Of a DNA stretch of 64,000 bases, positions 11,096-22,426 are shown piece by piece (position 1 is the first letter of the stretch; each line of letters starts with the position of its first letter). Source of the DNA: Gordionus sp. m RMFG-2023 (Eukaryota; Nematomorpha; Gordioida; Chordodea; Parachordodidae); assembly GCF_954871325.1 (NCBI RefSeq), contig NC_088776.1, positions 56,213,301 to 56,277,300 on the forward strand, in the 5' to 3' direction. The position numbers and the translations under genes were made by a program. The notes beneath the pieces were generated by a model. The model searched no databases. It saw nothing but the letters and a program-made list of their open reading frames with translations, and was not told where the DNA came from.

Positions 11096-11226
11096 TTATT
11101 GATATACATATAAATAAATGAATGGTAAGTTTCGGTAGATTTATATATCAGTGGATAGAATCGTCCAACAAAAAGATAGAAGAAAAGCATCTTATTACAT
11201 GCTTTCGAAAGTAGAATGATCCGCGC

Positions 11227-11311
11227 TTTATCCTTTTATATGGAACTTGGTTCCACATTCTTTAACTTACGGATAAACCTCGCCAAGACTTATTTTCGAG
11301 GCAAAGTCTTG
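11227..11311. ncRNA. Candidate structured RNA segment with pseudoknot, unit 1
   Basis: An outer 7-bp stem TTTATCC (11,227-11,233) with GGATAAA (11,271-11,277) encloses a perfect hairpin TGGAAC-TTG-GTTCCA (11,241-11,255). Immediately after it come interleaved stems: CCTCG (11,278-11,282) with CGAGG (11,297-11,301), and CAAGACTT (11,284-11,291) with AAGTCTTG (11,304-11,311). Their order makes an H-type pseudoknot, although the 2-base loop across the first stem is tight. Four exact stems within 85 bp of AT-rich DNA is unusual. I know no family with this layout; an LTR leader or chance are alternatives. Confidence 0.3.
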
Positions 11312-12700
11312 TTATTCTCACAAGGCTAATTAGACTCATTCCCAGGATGATTACTTTTATAATATTTGTCTTATTATTATATACATAAAAATCCTTTTTA
11401 AATATTATAATATTCATCCTTTATATTTTCTTTTCGAATTTAAGTGATGATCATGTCTGGTTTTATTAAAAATATTATTTTTAAAAGAAATAGAACCAAG
11501 TTTAATTTTTAATGAACTTAATAAAAATTCTTATTCAAATATGATGCAAATGCGATAAAATAAAAAATCAAAATTGTTCAATTTATTTTTTTTTAAAAAA
11601 AGAGAAATTTAAAATGAATTTAATTGATTCAGTATTATTATTAATGTGTGTATTGGAAAATGTAATTAGTCTCGGCTCGATTTCAGTAGATTTTTAAAAA
11701 CGACTCTCTCATAATTTCGCTAGAAAATTATTAAAAGGCTAAAGATTTCGGTCATAGATGACACAACAGTTTGATTGGATATCTAGGGAAATTCTAGAGG
11801 CCTTGGAATATTATTTTGGCTAATATATTGCGTTTATCATTTTTAAAAATGGCTTAAATTAAGCCGTTGAGGAACTCTAGCAATATAATTATTTATACTC
11901 AAAATAAATAAAAGTAATATGGTTTTCTGAAGAGAAATAAATATGATGCTAATGGTGAAGGAAATTGATAGATTTATTTTAAATTGGTATTTTTATATTT
12001 TTTAAAGGCTTTTTGTGGGATTTTTAAATTTAAATAATATAGACATTATTTTAATTGTGTTTATAATTAAACAGTTTATTTATATTTATATATAATAATA
12101 GCATACATATTACCTAATTCATATTTTAAGCTGGTTATTCGCGAATTTTATTTTAGAATAACTGATGAAACTTATTTAAATTAGCTCATGAAAATAAAAT
12201 TAAAACCCTGAGAATTTAATTGAAATATATAAATTTTTTGACCCCCCTCCTTCTCTCCTGTGAAAATTTCTAATTACTATCAAGTTTTTAACCAAAGTTT
12301 TAATATGGATTCACTCATCATTTTATTGATATATTATTAATTTACGAAATTTAGTTATATTTATATATGCATTCCTTCAGTAGTATTACTAGGGGAGGAA
12401 GGACGCAGGGGTTCGAGCCCTGTCAAAATTTTGATTTTTTTTATACAACTATAAAAAATTAGAAGTTCGATATAAAAAAAGGAAATTTTGAAAATTATTT
12501 ATAAATGATTATCTGAGCCCTATGAGATTTTATGGCTAGTGACGCTCAGTCTTTTTTTTTAGATAAATCGAAATTTGCATTACTTGGTTTTTTAGCTTTG
12601 GAGGCTAAAATAAATATTAAAATGTAATTTTGCCTTAAAATAAAATATAAAGTTAAATTTCAAAGAGTGAGTTCTTATATATGATAAATATTTCAAGTAT
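11312..12700. repeat. B-type right part, no gene seen
   Basis: AT-rich sequence repeated in the B units and, in a version roughly a tenth diverged, in A units (15,690-16,480). It includes a C-rich patch at 12,240-12,260 and a tRNA B-box-like site at 12,410. No protein or RNA gene is evident. A much older relative appears at about 49,440-49,690. Confidence 0.6.
12406..12422 (+). promoter_or_regulatory. tRNA B-box-like site in array units
   Basis: The sequence CAGGGGTTCGAGCCCTG contains GGTTCGAGCCC, one base off the pol III B-box consensus GGTTCGANTCC, within a short stem. The A-unit version at about 16,202 reads GGGGTTCGAGCCCC. A weak A-box-like TAGTATTACTAGG lies about 20 bp upstream, closer than usual. 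It could be the remains of a tRNA-derived SINE; activity is unproven. Confidence 0.25.
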
Positions 12701-13668
12701 TTTTCTTAGGTTAAAAATGTTTAAATTCATGCTTCCCTAAAATATGAAATTTTTTCAATAAGAGAAATACAATTATTGCAATTGCAATAAAAAAAAATAT
12801 GTTATTTTTCATTTTTGATAGTATTATATTTTTTTCAGTTGCTACTTAGTTTAATAGACTTATAAGAAAAGGAGAAAGATAACATTAAGAAATAAATATT
12901 ATCTTAGTTTATAACCATTTTTTTAAATTACAAATTCGTATAAAATGAGATAAAGGTTAAAATAAAAATCTGAAAGAAATTTTATAAATGAAAATTATTC
13001 CCAATAAAAATAAAATTTCATTAATTATTTGTTAAAAAAGAGGAATTTTGATAAAAGGTCAATAAAAATTATAATAATTGCTTTTTAAATCTCAAAATTG
13101 ATTTAAATTAAAATTTTAAAGATGAATATCTTTCGATTTATACTAAAAGAAAATTAATTAGATAAATTTAATCATTTTAGAAATAACTGATGAAACTTAT
13201 ATAAATTATAGAGAAATAAATAGACTGAATTCAAAAAAGTGTGAAATTATAGCAATAGTTTTTAAAAATTTAAAAACACCGTGATTTTTCGGGCGTGACG
13301 GGCGTGAATCAAAATATTGCTTGTCGTGAGCGGGCGGGTCGGGTCGAAAATTTTTTAGTGGTAAGCGTGAATGGGCGTGATTTTTTTATTGCCACCGTGA
13401 GCGGGCGGGCCGTGAATAAAAAATTAGGCCCGAGGCCCGCGCCCACCTCTAATTCGGATTGTTTAAAATATCAGTTTCTCCTTAAAATGCCATACAACAT
13501 GTTGGAGGTGGTGAATAAAGAAAAATTTGAATATTTAATACAAAATGTAAAATGTTTATTATTTTTATGGTTAAAGGAAATTGTTATAAGTGTTGTAAGA
13601 AAAGGAAAATTTTTTACGAGAAGAATTTTTTTTATTTTTGTTAAAAAAAGATATTTTAATAAAAGAAG

Positions 13669-14004
13669 TTGTTTGTATTCCCATGGTCCAATGGGAAATC
13701 CCTAATCTGGGACGCTACCTGTGTCTCTTCCTTTCCCTCATCAATTAATTCAAATCCTCTTACTAATGGCGAAAATAAAAAAATCAATAAATACTCAATA
13801 TTAAATAATTTTATTTTTCAACCCATAGTCATCTCAACTAATGGTAATTTCTCCCAATCAACATATTCTTTTTTAAAAATTTTAGCACGTAAAATTTTTA
13901 ACATAACAAACGAAAAACGCGAGTCAATCTTCCTAAAACAAAAAATACAATTAGAAATTTTTAAACATAATTATACATGTTTTTTAGGTACTTTTTTACT
14001 ATAA
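13669..14004 (+). mobile_element. LINE 3' fragment, unit 2
   Basis: Second copy of the 111-codon frame described at 9,314. It differs from unit 1 by one residue (Val instead of Phe at residue 54) and carries the same stem-loop after the stop. Confidence 0.55.
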
Positions 14005-14534
14005 GCTCTTTTTAGAGCCATCGATATTTTTAAAATTTACACTCATTTTTAAAATATGACTTGTTATATTACATATATTTAGCAATTGTAATTATTTAAT
14101 GAATACCATTTTTATATCAATTTACAAATAAAAGTTTTAAATATTATTTAATAGTTATACGTTAGTTCGATTTTGTAACCAGTTAGATTTAAAATACTGG
14201 TCCCAAAAAATTGAACCATACCTTGAAATTTTTAATCTAATAAAAGCATAATTTCTATTATTACTAAAGGAATAAAAAGTAAGGTAAAACGGCAATTTAT
14301 ATATGATATATATATATTTATTTTATATATTAGTGTTAAGTTTATTAATTTATTTTTTTATTCATTAATTTTGTGATAGTGATTAAACTATTTGTAATTA
14401 GATTTTTATTGAGCATATTATAATCTATATCACATAGATAAATATGTGGAGTTTATTACTTGATAACAAGGATATTTTTATTTTCCCTGATAATTGTAAT
14501 TTTTGTATTAGGATTAACAATAGAAAGAAATATG

Positions 14535-15285
14535 GTGTATATAAAATTTGAAAATAGAGAATTAGAAGATTAAAGTATTATAAGAGACGAAGAGAAAGAC
14601 AGATAGATAATTACAGACCAATTATTTGTTTTAGTTGTGGTCAACAAGGACACATATTGCGATAATGCGAGTTAACAACGTAGTTTAAGTGCCGAAATGT
14701 GGAAATAATGGACAGGTACATACAAATTGTAGAGGATTTTTTGACATTAGTTTGAGATGTTCTAAATACGGACAAGGAGGGCAGTGACAAGAAAAATGTA
14801 ATAAATGGCTAAGAATAATGTTATAAATAATATTGTCTAAGCTTAATTATAATAAGAATTTAGATGTAAATGAAACAGATATAATTGATTTTAAATCTGT
14901 AAATTAATTATGAAAAAATTATTAGAAGAGAAACTGAAACAGAAAATGTGTGTAAAATTGAATCAGAAAAGATAATAAAAAGAAGTAAATGCCCGAGGAT
15001 ATAGGATTAGGAGAAAGTGAAACATTATTTTTATTAGATACAGGAGTCGAGATTAGTTTAATGAGTGTAAAAGATTTTAATAATATCATGCAGAAGAATA
15101 TTTCTTAGCAAGAAAAATAAGAATTAGACAAGACGGTAGTATTGTTAAGATTTAGGTTTTATGTGATAAAATTGGTAGATATAAATAAAGAGATAACGTT
15201 ATAGGTTACAAAATTAAGCTAATGTTTTAAGAATATAGGTCCTGAAATATTAAATAAAATAATGAGTTAGTCAATAAAAATCGGT
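14535..15285 (+). mobile_element. Broken gag-protease fossil, unit 2
   Basis: Same fossil piece as at 10,180-10,930, apparently unchanged. Its near-identity reflects recent array amplification and not function. Confidence 0.75.
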
Positions 15286-15348
15286 ACAAATCGAACTGTT
15301 TAACGACAGTAATTTAAAATGCACTTGAGAGCTTCTTTGAATTATAAT

Positions 15349-15450
15349 CAGCTGGTGACAGACCATTTTGGTTTTCATTTTATCTAAGTTTTCATGAAAT
15401 TTTAATGTACTAATATTTATATGTGTAGCCAAAATGGCGTGTCACGACCT
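15349..15450. mobile_element. Small inverted-repeat element, unit 2
   Basis: Copy of the element at 10,994-11,095, with the same ends. It is followed by A-specific sequence containing the palindrome TGATATATATATCA near 15,588. Confidence 0.4.
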
Positions 15451-17478
15451 TTATTGATATACATATAAATAAATGAATGGTAAGTTTCGGTAGATTTATA
15501 TATCAGTGGATAGAATCGTCCAACAAAAAGATAGAAGAAAAGCATCTTATTACATGCTTTCGAAAGTAGAATGATCTTAATGATATATATATCAATCATT
15601 TTATTTAAAAAAAGCCATGCAACATTCTTAATTTAGTTGTATTACTACTCTCTTAAAATTAATTTAAATATTAATGTTAAGACGAAATCATTAAATGAAG
15701 AAAACAAATTTAATTATGGTTTTCTGTAGAAAAATAAATATGATGCAAATGATGAAGGAAATTGATAGATTTTTTTAAAATTGGTATTTTTATATTTTTT
15801 AAAGGCTTTTTTTGGGATCTTTAAATTTAAATAATATATACATTATATTAATTGTATTTATAATTAAACAGTTTATTTTTATATATAATAATTAGGATAC
15901 ATATTACCTAATTCATATTTTAAGCTGGTTATTCTCGAATTTTATTTTAGAATAACTGATGAAACTTATTTAAATTAGCTCATGAAAATAAAATTAAAAC
16001 CCTGAGAATTTAATTGAAATATGCAAATTTTTTGATCACCCCCCCCTCTCTCCCGTAAAAATTTCTAATTAGAACAGGTTTTAACATAAGTTTTAATTAT
16101 GGATTCACTCATCATTTTATTGATATATTATTAATTTACGAAATTTAGTTATATTTATATGTGCATTCTTACAGTAGCATTACTAGTGGAGAAAGGAAGC
16201 AGGGGTTCGAGCCCCATCAAAATTTTGATTTTTTTAATACAACTATAAAAAATTAGAAGTTCGACATAAAAAAAAAGGTAATTTTGAAAATTATTTATAA
16301 AAGATTTTCTGAGCCCCATGAGATTTTAATGGCTAGTGACGCTCTTGCATTCCTTTTAGATATATTTAAATTTGCATTACTTGGATTTGGAGTTGCTGAG
16401 GCTAAAATAAATATCAAAATGTAAAAAATGTAATATGCCTTAAAATTAAATAAAATCTAAAGTTATATTTCAAAGAGTGAGTTCCTATATATGATAAATA
16501 TTTCAAGTATTTTTCTTAGGTTAAAAATGTTTAAATTCATGCTTCCCTAAAATATGAAATTTTTTCAATAAGAGAAATACAATTATTGCAATTGCAATAA
16601 AAAAAAATATGTTATTTTTCATTTTTGATAGTATTATATTTTTTTCAGTTGCTACTTAGTTTAATAGACTTATAAGAAAAGGAGAAAGATAACATTAAGA
16701 AATAAATATTATCTTAGTTTATAACCATTTTTTTAAATTACAAATTCGTATAAAATGAGATAAAGGTTAAAATAAAAATCTGAAAGAAATTTTATAAATG
16801 AAAATTATTCCCAATAAAAATAAAATTTCATTAATTATTTGTTAAAAAAGAGGAATTTTGATAAAAGGTCAATAAAAATTATAATAATTGCTTTTTAAAT
16901 CTCAAAATTGATTTAAATTAAAATTTTAAAGATGAATATCTTTCGATTTATACTAAAAGAAAATTAATTAGATAAATTTAATCATTTTAGAAATAACTGA
17001 TGAAACTTATATAAATTATAGAGAAATAAATAGACTGAATTCAAAAAAGTGTGAAATTATAGCAATAGTTTTTAAAAATTTAAAAACACCGTGATTTTTC
17101 GGGCGTGACGGGCGTGAATCAAAATATTGCTTGTCGTGAGCGGGCGGGTCGGGTCGAAAATTTTTTAGTGGTAAGCGTGAATGGGCGTGATTTTTTTATT
17201 GCCACCGTGAGCGGGCGGGCCGTGAATAAAAAATTAGGCCCGAGGCCCGCGCCCACCTCTAATTCGGATTGTTTAAAATATCAGTTTCTCCTTAAAATGC
17301 CATACAACATGTTGGAGGTGGTGAATAAAGAAAAATTTGAATATTTAATACAAAATGTAAAATGTTTATTATTTTTATGGTTAAAGGAAATTGTTATAAG
17401 TGTTGTAAGAAAAGGAAAATTTTTTACGAGAAGAATTTTTTTTATTTTTGTTAAAAAAAGATATTTTAATAAAAGAAG

Positions 17479-17814
17479 TTGTTTGTATTCCCATGGTCCA
17501 ATGGGAAATCCCTAATCTGGGACGCTACCTGTGTCTCTTCCTTTCCCTCATCAATTAATTCAAATCCTCTTACTAATGGCGAAAATAAAAAAATCAATAA
17601 ATACTCAATATTAAATAATTTTATTTTTCAACCCATAGTCATCTCAACTAATGGTAATTTCTCCCAATCAACATATTCTTTTTTAAAAATTTTAGCACGT
17701 AAAATTTTTAACATAACAAACGAAAAACGCGAGTCAATCTTCCTAAAACAAAAAATACAATTAGAAATTTTTAAACATAATTATACATGTTTTTTAGGTA
17801 CTTTTTTACTATAA
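17479..17814 (+). mobile_element. LINE 3' fragment, unit 3
   Basis: Third copy of the 111-codon frame, identical in protein to unit 2. Confidence 0.55.
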
Positions 17815-17956
17815 GCTCTTTTTAGAGCCATCGATATTTTTAAAATTTACACTCATTTTTAATATATGACTTGTTATATTACATATATTTAGCAATTGTA
17901 ATTATTTAATGAATAACATTTTTATATCAATTTACAAATAAAAGTTTTAAATATTA

Positions 17957-18200
17957 GATCCTCTAAAATACCGTTCATTCTAGAACCTGCAGGTCTTTTC
18001 AGATATGATAGGTATCACAAAATGGTATTTCTCAAATTCTTTAAAAGAGTGCTAAATTTATGGTTTGAGATTATTTGTGCTTTGATCTATGCTCCTTCCA
18101 ATAAAACCTCGAACATCCTTGAGAAAAAAAGCAAATAAGAATTGCTCAGAAATTTAGCATTTTAATCATTTCCACTACCTTTACAACAATTGGGAATCGC
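17957..18200. other. B-specific insert, origin unknown
   Basis: Slightly richer in G+C than its surroundings and found only in the B units (again near 24,925-25,168 and 31,892-32,135). Six-frame reading gives only short broken frames with no motif I recognise. It ends where the candidate structured RNA begins. Confidence 0.5.
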
Positions 18201-18202
18201 GC

Positions 18203-18287
18203 TTTATCCTTTTATATGGAACTTGGTTCCACATTCTTTAACTTACGGATAAACCTCGCCAAGACTTATTTTCGAGGCAAAGTCTTG
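18203..18287. ncRNA. Candidate structured RNA segment, unit 3
   Basis: Copy of the segment at 11,227-11,311 with all four stems intact. Confidence 0.3.
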
Positions 18288-20644
18288 TTATTCTCACAAG
18301 GCTAATTAGACTCATTCCCAGGATGATTACTTTTATAATATTTGTCTTATTATTATATACATAAAAATCCTTTTTAAATATTATAATATTCATCCTTTAT
18401 ATTTTCTTTTCGAATTTAAGTGATGATCATGTCTGGTTTTATTAAAAATATTATTTTTAAAAGAAATAGAACCAAGTTTAATTTTTAATGAACTTAATAA
18501 AAATTCTTATTCAAATATGATGCAAATGCGATAAAATAAAAAATCAAAATTGTTCAATTTATTTTTTTTTAAAAAAAGAGAAATTTAAAATGAATTTAAT
18601 TGATTCAGTATTATTATTAATGTGTGTATTGGAAAATGTAATTAGTCTCGGCTCGATTTCAGTAGATTTTTAAAAACGACTCTCTCATAATTTCGCTAGA
18701 AAATTATTAAAAGGCTAAAGATTTCGGTCATAGATGACACAACAGTTTGATTGGATATCTAGGGAAATTCTAGAGGCCTTGGAATATTATTTTGGCTAAT
18801 ATATTGCGTTTATCATTTTTAAAAATGGCTTAAATTAAGCCGTTGAGGAACTCTAGCAATATAATTATTTATACTCAAAATAAATAAAAGTAATATGGTT
18901 TTCTGAAGAGAAATAAATATGATGCTAATGGTGAAGGAAATTGATAGATTTATTTTAAATTGGTATTTTTATATTTTTTAAAGGCTTTTTGTGGGATTTT
19001 TAAATTTAAATAATATAGACATTATTTTAATTGTGTTTATAATTAAACAGTTTATTTATATTTATATATAATAATAGCATACATATTACCTAATTCATAT
19101 TTTAAGCTGGTTATTCGCGAATTTTATTTTAGAATAACTGATGAAACTTATTTAAATTAGCTCATGAAAATAAAATTAAAACCCTGAGAATTTAATTGAA
19201 ATATATAAATTTTTTGACCCCCCTCCTTCTCTCCTGTGAAAATTTCTAATTACTATCAAGTTTTTAACCAAAGTTTTAATATGGATTCACTCATCATTTT
19301 ATTGATATATTATTAATTTACGAAATTTAGTTATATTTATATATGCATTCCTTCAGTAGTATTACTAGGGGAGGAAGGACGCAGGGGTTCGAGCCCTGTC
19401 AAAATTTTGATTTTTTTTATACAACTATAAAAAATTAGAAGTTCGATATAAAAAAAGGAAATTTTGAAAATTATTTATAAATGATTATCTGAGCCCTATG
19501 AGATTTTATGGCTAGTGACGCTCAGTCTTTTTTTTTAGATAAATCGAAATTTGCATTACTTGGTTTTTTAGCTTTGGAGGCTAAAATAAATATTAAAATG
19601 TAATTTTGCCTTAAAATAAAATATAAAGTTAAATTTCAAAGAGTGAGTTCTTATATATGATAAATATTTCAAGTATTTTTCTTAGGTTAAAAATGTTTAA
19701 ATTCATGCTTCCCTAAAATATGAAATTTTTTCAATAAGAGAAATACAATTATTGCAATTGCAATAAAAAAAAATATGTTATTTTTCATTTTTGATAGTAT
19801 TATATTTTTTTCAGTTGCTACTTAGTTTAATAGACTTATAAGAAAAGGAGAAAGATAACATTAAGAAATAAATATTATCTTAGTTTATAACCATTTTTTT
19901 AAATTACAAATTCGTATAAAATGAGATAAAGGTTAAAATAAAAATCTGAAAGAAATTTTATAAATGAAAATTATTCCCAATAAAAATAAAATTTCATTAA
20001 TTATTTGTTAAAAAAGAGGAATTTTGATAAAAGGTCAATAAAAATTATAATAATTGCTTTTTAAATCTCAAAATTGATTTAAATTAAAATTTTAAAGATG
20101 AATATCTTTCGATTTATACTAAAAGAAAATTAATTAGATAAATTTAATCATTTTAGAAATAACTGATGAAACTTATATAAATTATAGAGAAATAAATAGA
20201 CTGAATTCAAAAAAGTGTGAAATTATAGCAATAGTTTTTAAAAATTTAAAAACACCGTGATTTTTCGGGCGTGACGGGCGTGAATCAAAATATTGCTTGT
20301 CGTGAGCGGGCGGGTCGGGTCGAAAATTTTTTAGTGGTAAGCGTGAATGGGCGTGATTTTTTTATTGCCACCGTGAGCGGGCGGGCCGTGAATAAAAAAT
20401 TAGGCCCGAGGCCCGCGCCCACCTCTAATTCGGATTGTTTAAAATATCAGTTTCTCCTTAAAATGCCATACAACATGTTGGAGGTGGTGAATAAAGAAAA
20501 ATTTGAATATTTAATACAAAATGTAAAATGTTTATTATTTTTATGGTTAAAGGAAATTGTTATAAGTGTTGTAAGAAAAGGAAAATTTTTTACGAGAAGA
20601 ATTTTTTTTATTTTTGTTAAAAAAAGATATTTTAATAAAAGAAG

Positions 20645-20980
20645 TTGTTTGTATTCCCATGGTCCAATGGGAAATCCCTAATCTGGGACGCTACCTGTGT
20701 CTCTTCCTTTCCCTCATCAATTAATTCAAATCCTCTTACTAATGGCGAAAATAAAAAAATCAATAAATACTCAATATTAAATAATTTTATTTTTCAACCC
20801 ATAGTCATCTCAACTAATGGTAATTTCTCCCAATCAACATATTCTTTTTTAAAAATTTTAGCACGTAAAATTTTTAACATAACAAACGAAAAACGCGAGT
20901 CAATCTTCCTAAAACAAAAAATACAATTAGAAATTTTTAAACATAATTATACATGTTTTTTAGGTACTTTTTTACTATAA
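20645..20980 (+). mobile_element. LINE 3' fragment, unit 4
   Basis: Fourth copy of the 111-codon frame, identical in protein to units 2 and 3. Confidence 0.55.
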
Positions 20981-21510
20981 GCTCTTTTTAGAGCCATCGA
21001 TATTTTTAAAATTTACACTCATTTTTAAAATATGACTTGTTATATTACATATATTTAGCAATTGTAATTATTTAATGAATACCATTTTTATATCAATTTA
21101 CAAATAAAAGTTTTAAATATTATTTAATAGTTATACGTTAGTTCGATTTTGTAACCAGTTAGATTTAAAATACTGGTCCCAAAAAATTGAACCATACCTT
21201 GAAATTTTTAATCTAATAAAAGCATAATTTCTATTATTACTAAAGGAATAAAAAGTAAGGTAAAACGGCAATTTATATATGATATATATATATTTATTTT
21301 ATATATTAGTGTTAAGTTTATTAATTTATTTTTTTATTCATTAATTTTGTGATAGTGATTAAACTATTTGTAATTAGATTTTTATTGAGCATATTATAAT
21401 CTATATCACATAGATAAATATGTGGAGTTTATTACTTGATAACAAGGATATTTTTATTTTCCCTGATAATTGTAATTTTTGTATTAGGATTAACAATAGA
21501 AAGAAATATG

Positions 21511-22261
21511 GTGTATATAAAATTTGAAAATAGAGAATTAGAAGATTAAAGTATTATAAGAGACGAAGAGAAAGACAGATAGATAATTACAGACCAATTA
21601 TTTGTTTTAGTTGTGGTCAACAAGGACACATATTGCGATAATGCGAGTTAACAACGTAGTTTAAGTGCCGAAATGTGGAAATAATGGACAGGTACATACA
21701 AATTGTAGAGGATTTTTTGACATTAGTTTGAGATGTTCTAAATACGGACAAGGAGGGCAGTGACAAGAAAAATGTAATAAATGGCTAAGAATAATGTTAT
21801 AAATAATATTGTCTAAGCTTAATTATAATAAGAATTTAGATGTAAATGAAACAGATATAATTGATTTTAAATCTGTAAATTAATTATGAAAAAATTATTA
21901 GAAGAGAAACTGAAACAGAAAATGTGTGTAAAATTGAATCAGAAAAGATAATAAAAAGAAGTAAATGCCCGAGGATATAGGATTAGGAGAAAGTGAAACA
22001 TTATTTTTATTAGATACAGGAGTCGAGATTAGTTTAATGAGTGTAAAAGATTTTAATAATATCATGCAGAAGAATATTTCTTAGCAAGAAAAATAAGAAT
22101 TAGACAAGACGGTAGTATTGTTAAGATTTAGGTTTTATGTGATAAAATTGGTAGATATAAATAAAGAGATAACGTTATAGGTTACAAAATTAAGCTAATG
22201 TTTTAAGAATATAGGTCCTGAAATATTAAATAAAATAATGAGTTAGTCAATAAAAATCGGT
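21511..22261 (+). mobile_element. Broken gag-protease fossil, unit 4
   Basis: Third copy of the fossil piece described at 10,180-10,930. Confidence 0.75.
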
Positions 22262-22324
22262 ACAAATCGAACTGTTTAACGACAGTAATTTAAAATGCAC
22301 TTGAGAGCTTCTTTGAATTATAAT

Positions 22325-22426
22325 CAGCTGGTGACAGACCATTTTGGTTTTCATTTTATCTAAGTTTTCATGAAATTTTAATGTACTAATATTTATATGT
22401 GTAGCCAAAATGGCGTGTCACGACCT
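22325..22426. mobile_element. Small inverted-repeat element, unit 4
   Basis: Third copy of the element at 10,994-11,095. Confidence 0.4.

Larger units (their letters stand above)
8884..13238. repeat. Array unit 1, chimeric A-left/B-right
   Basis: Bases 8,884 to about 11,220 match the left part of A units, including the gag-protease fossil and the small inverted-repeat element. From about 11,222 on, the sequence is that of B units. The switch falls at gatc/cgcgcttt, with only a few bases of shared sequence. A diagnostic difference at about 9,476 changes a Val to a Phe codon in the LINE frame. The unit is either the product of an unequal exchange or the ancestor from which A and B were derived by deletion. 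Confidence 0.85.
13239..17048. repeat. Array unit 2, type A
   Basis: This A unit is 3,810 bp long, a length shared exactly with units 4 and 6. In order it holds the hAT-like end, the LINE C-terminal frame, the gag-protease fossil, the small inverted-repeat element, an A-specific stretch (about 15,575-15,690) and the AT-rich right part. A-type diagnostic bases include aatacc near 14,102 and atttttaaaatatgac near 14,045. Confidence 0.95.
17049..20214. repeat. Array unit 3, type B
   Basis: 3,166 bp. It shares the first 908 bp with A units. At 17,957 it then switches to B-specific sequence beginning gatcctctaaaatacc (to about 18,200), followed by the structured segment and the B-type right part. 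It lacks the gag-protease fossil and the small inverted-repeat element. Unlike the B units 5 and 7 it keeps the full sequence near 17,300 (no 8-bp deletion). Confidence 0.95.

Noticed and set aside
13187-13200. CTGATGA words resembling a hammerhead ribozyme core, repeated in the array
   Set aside because: The following bases do not form stem II before a GAAA, and no cleavage-site stem is evident.
15417-15599. 60-codon minus-strand frames in A units (also 22,393 and 29,360)
   Set aside because: Composition is that of random AT-rich DNA with no motif. They overlap the small inverted-repeat element.
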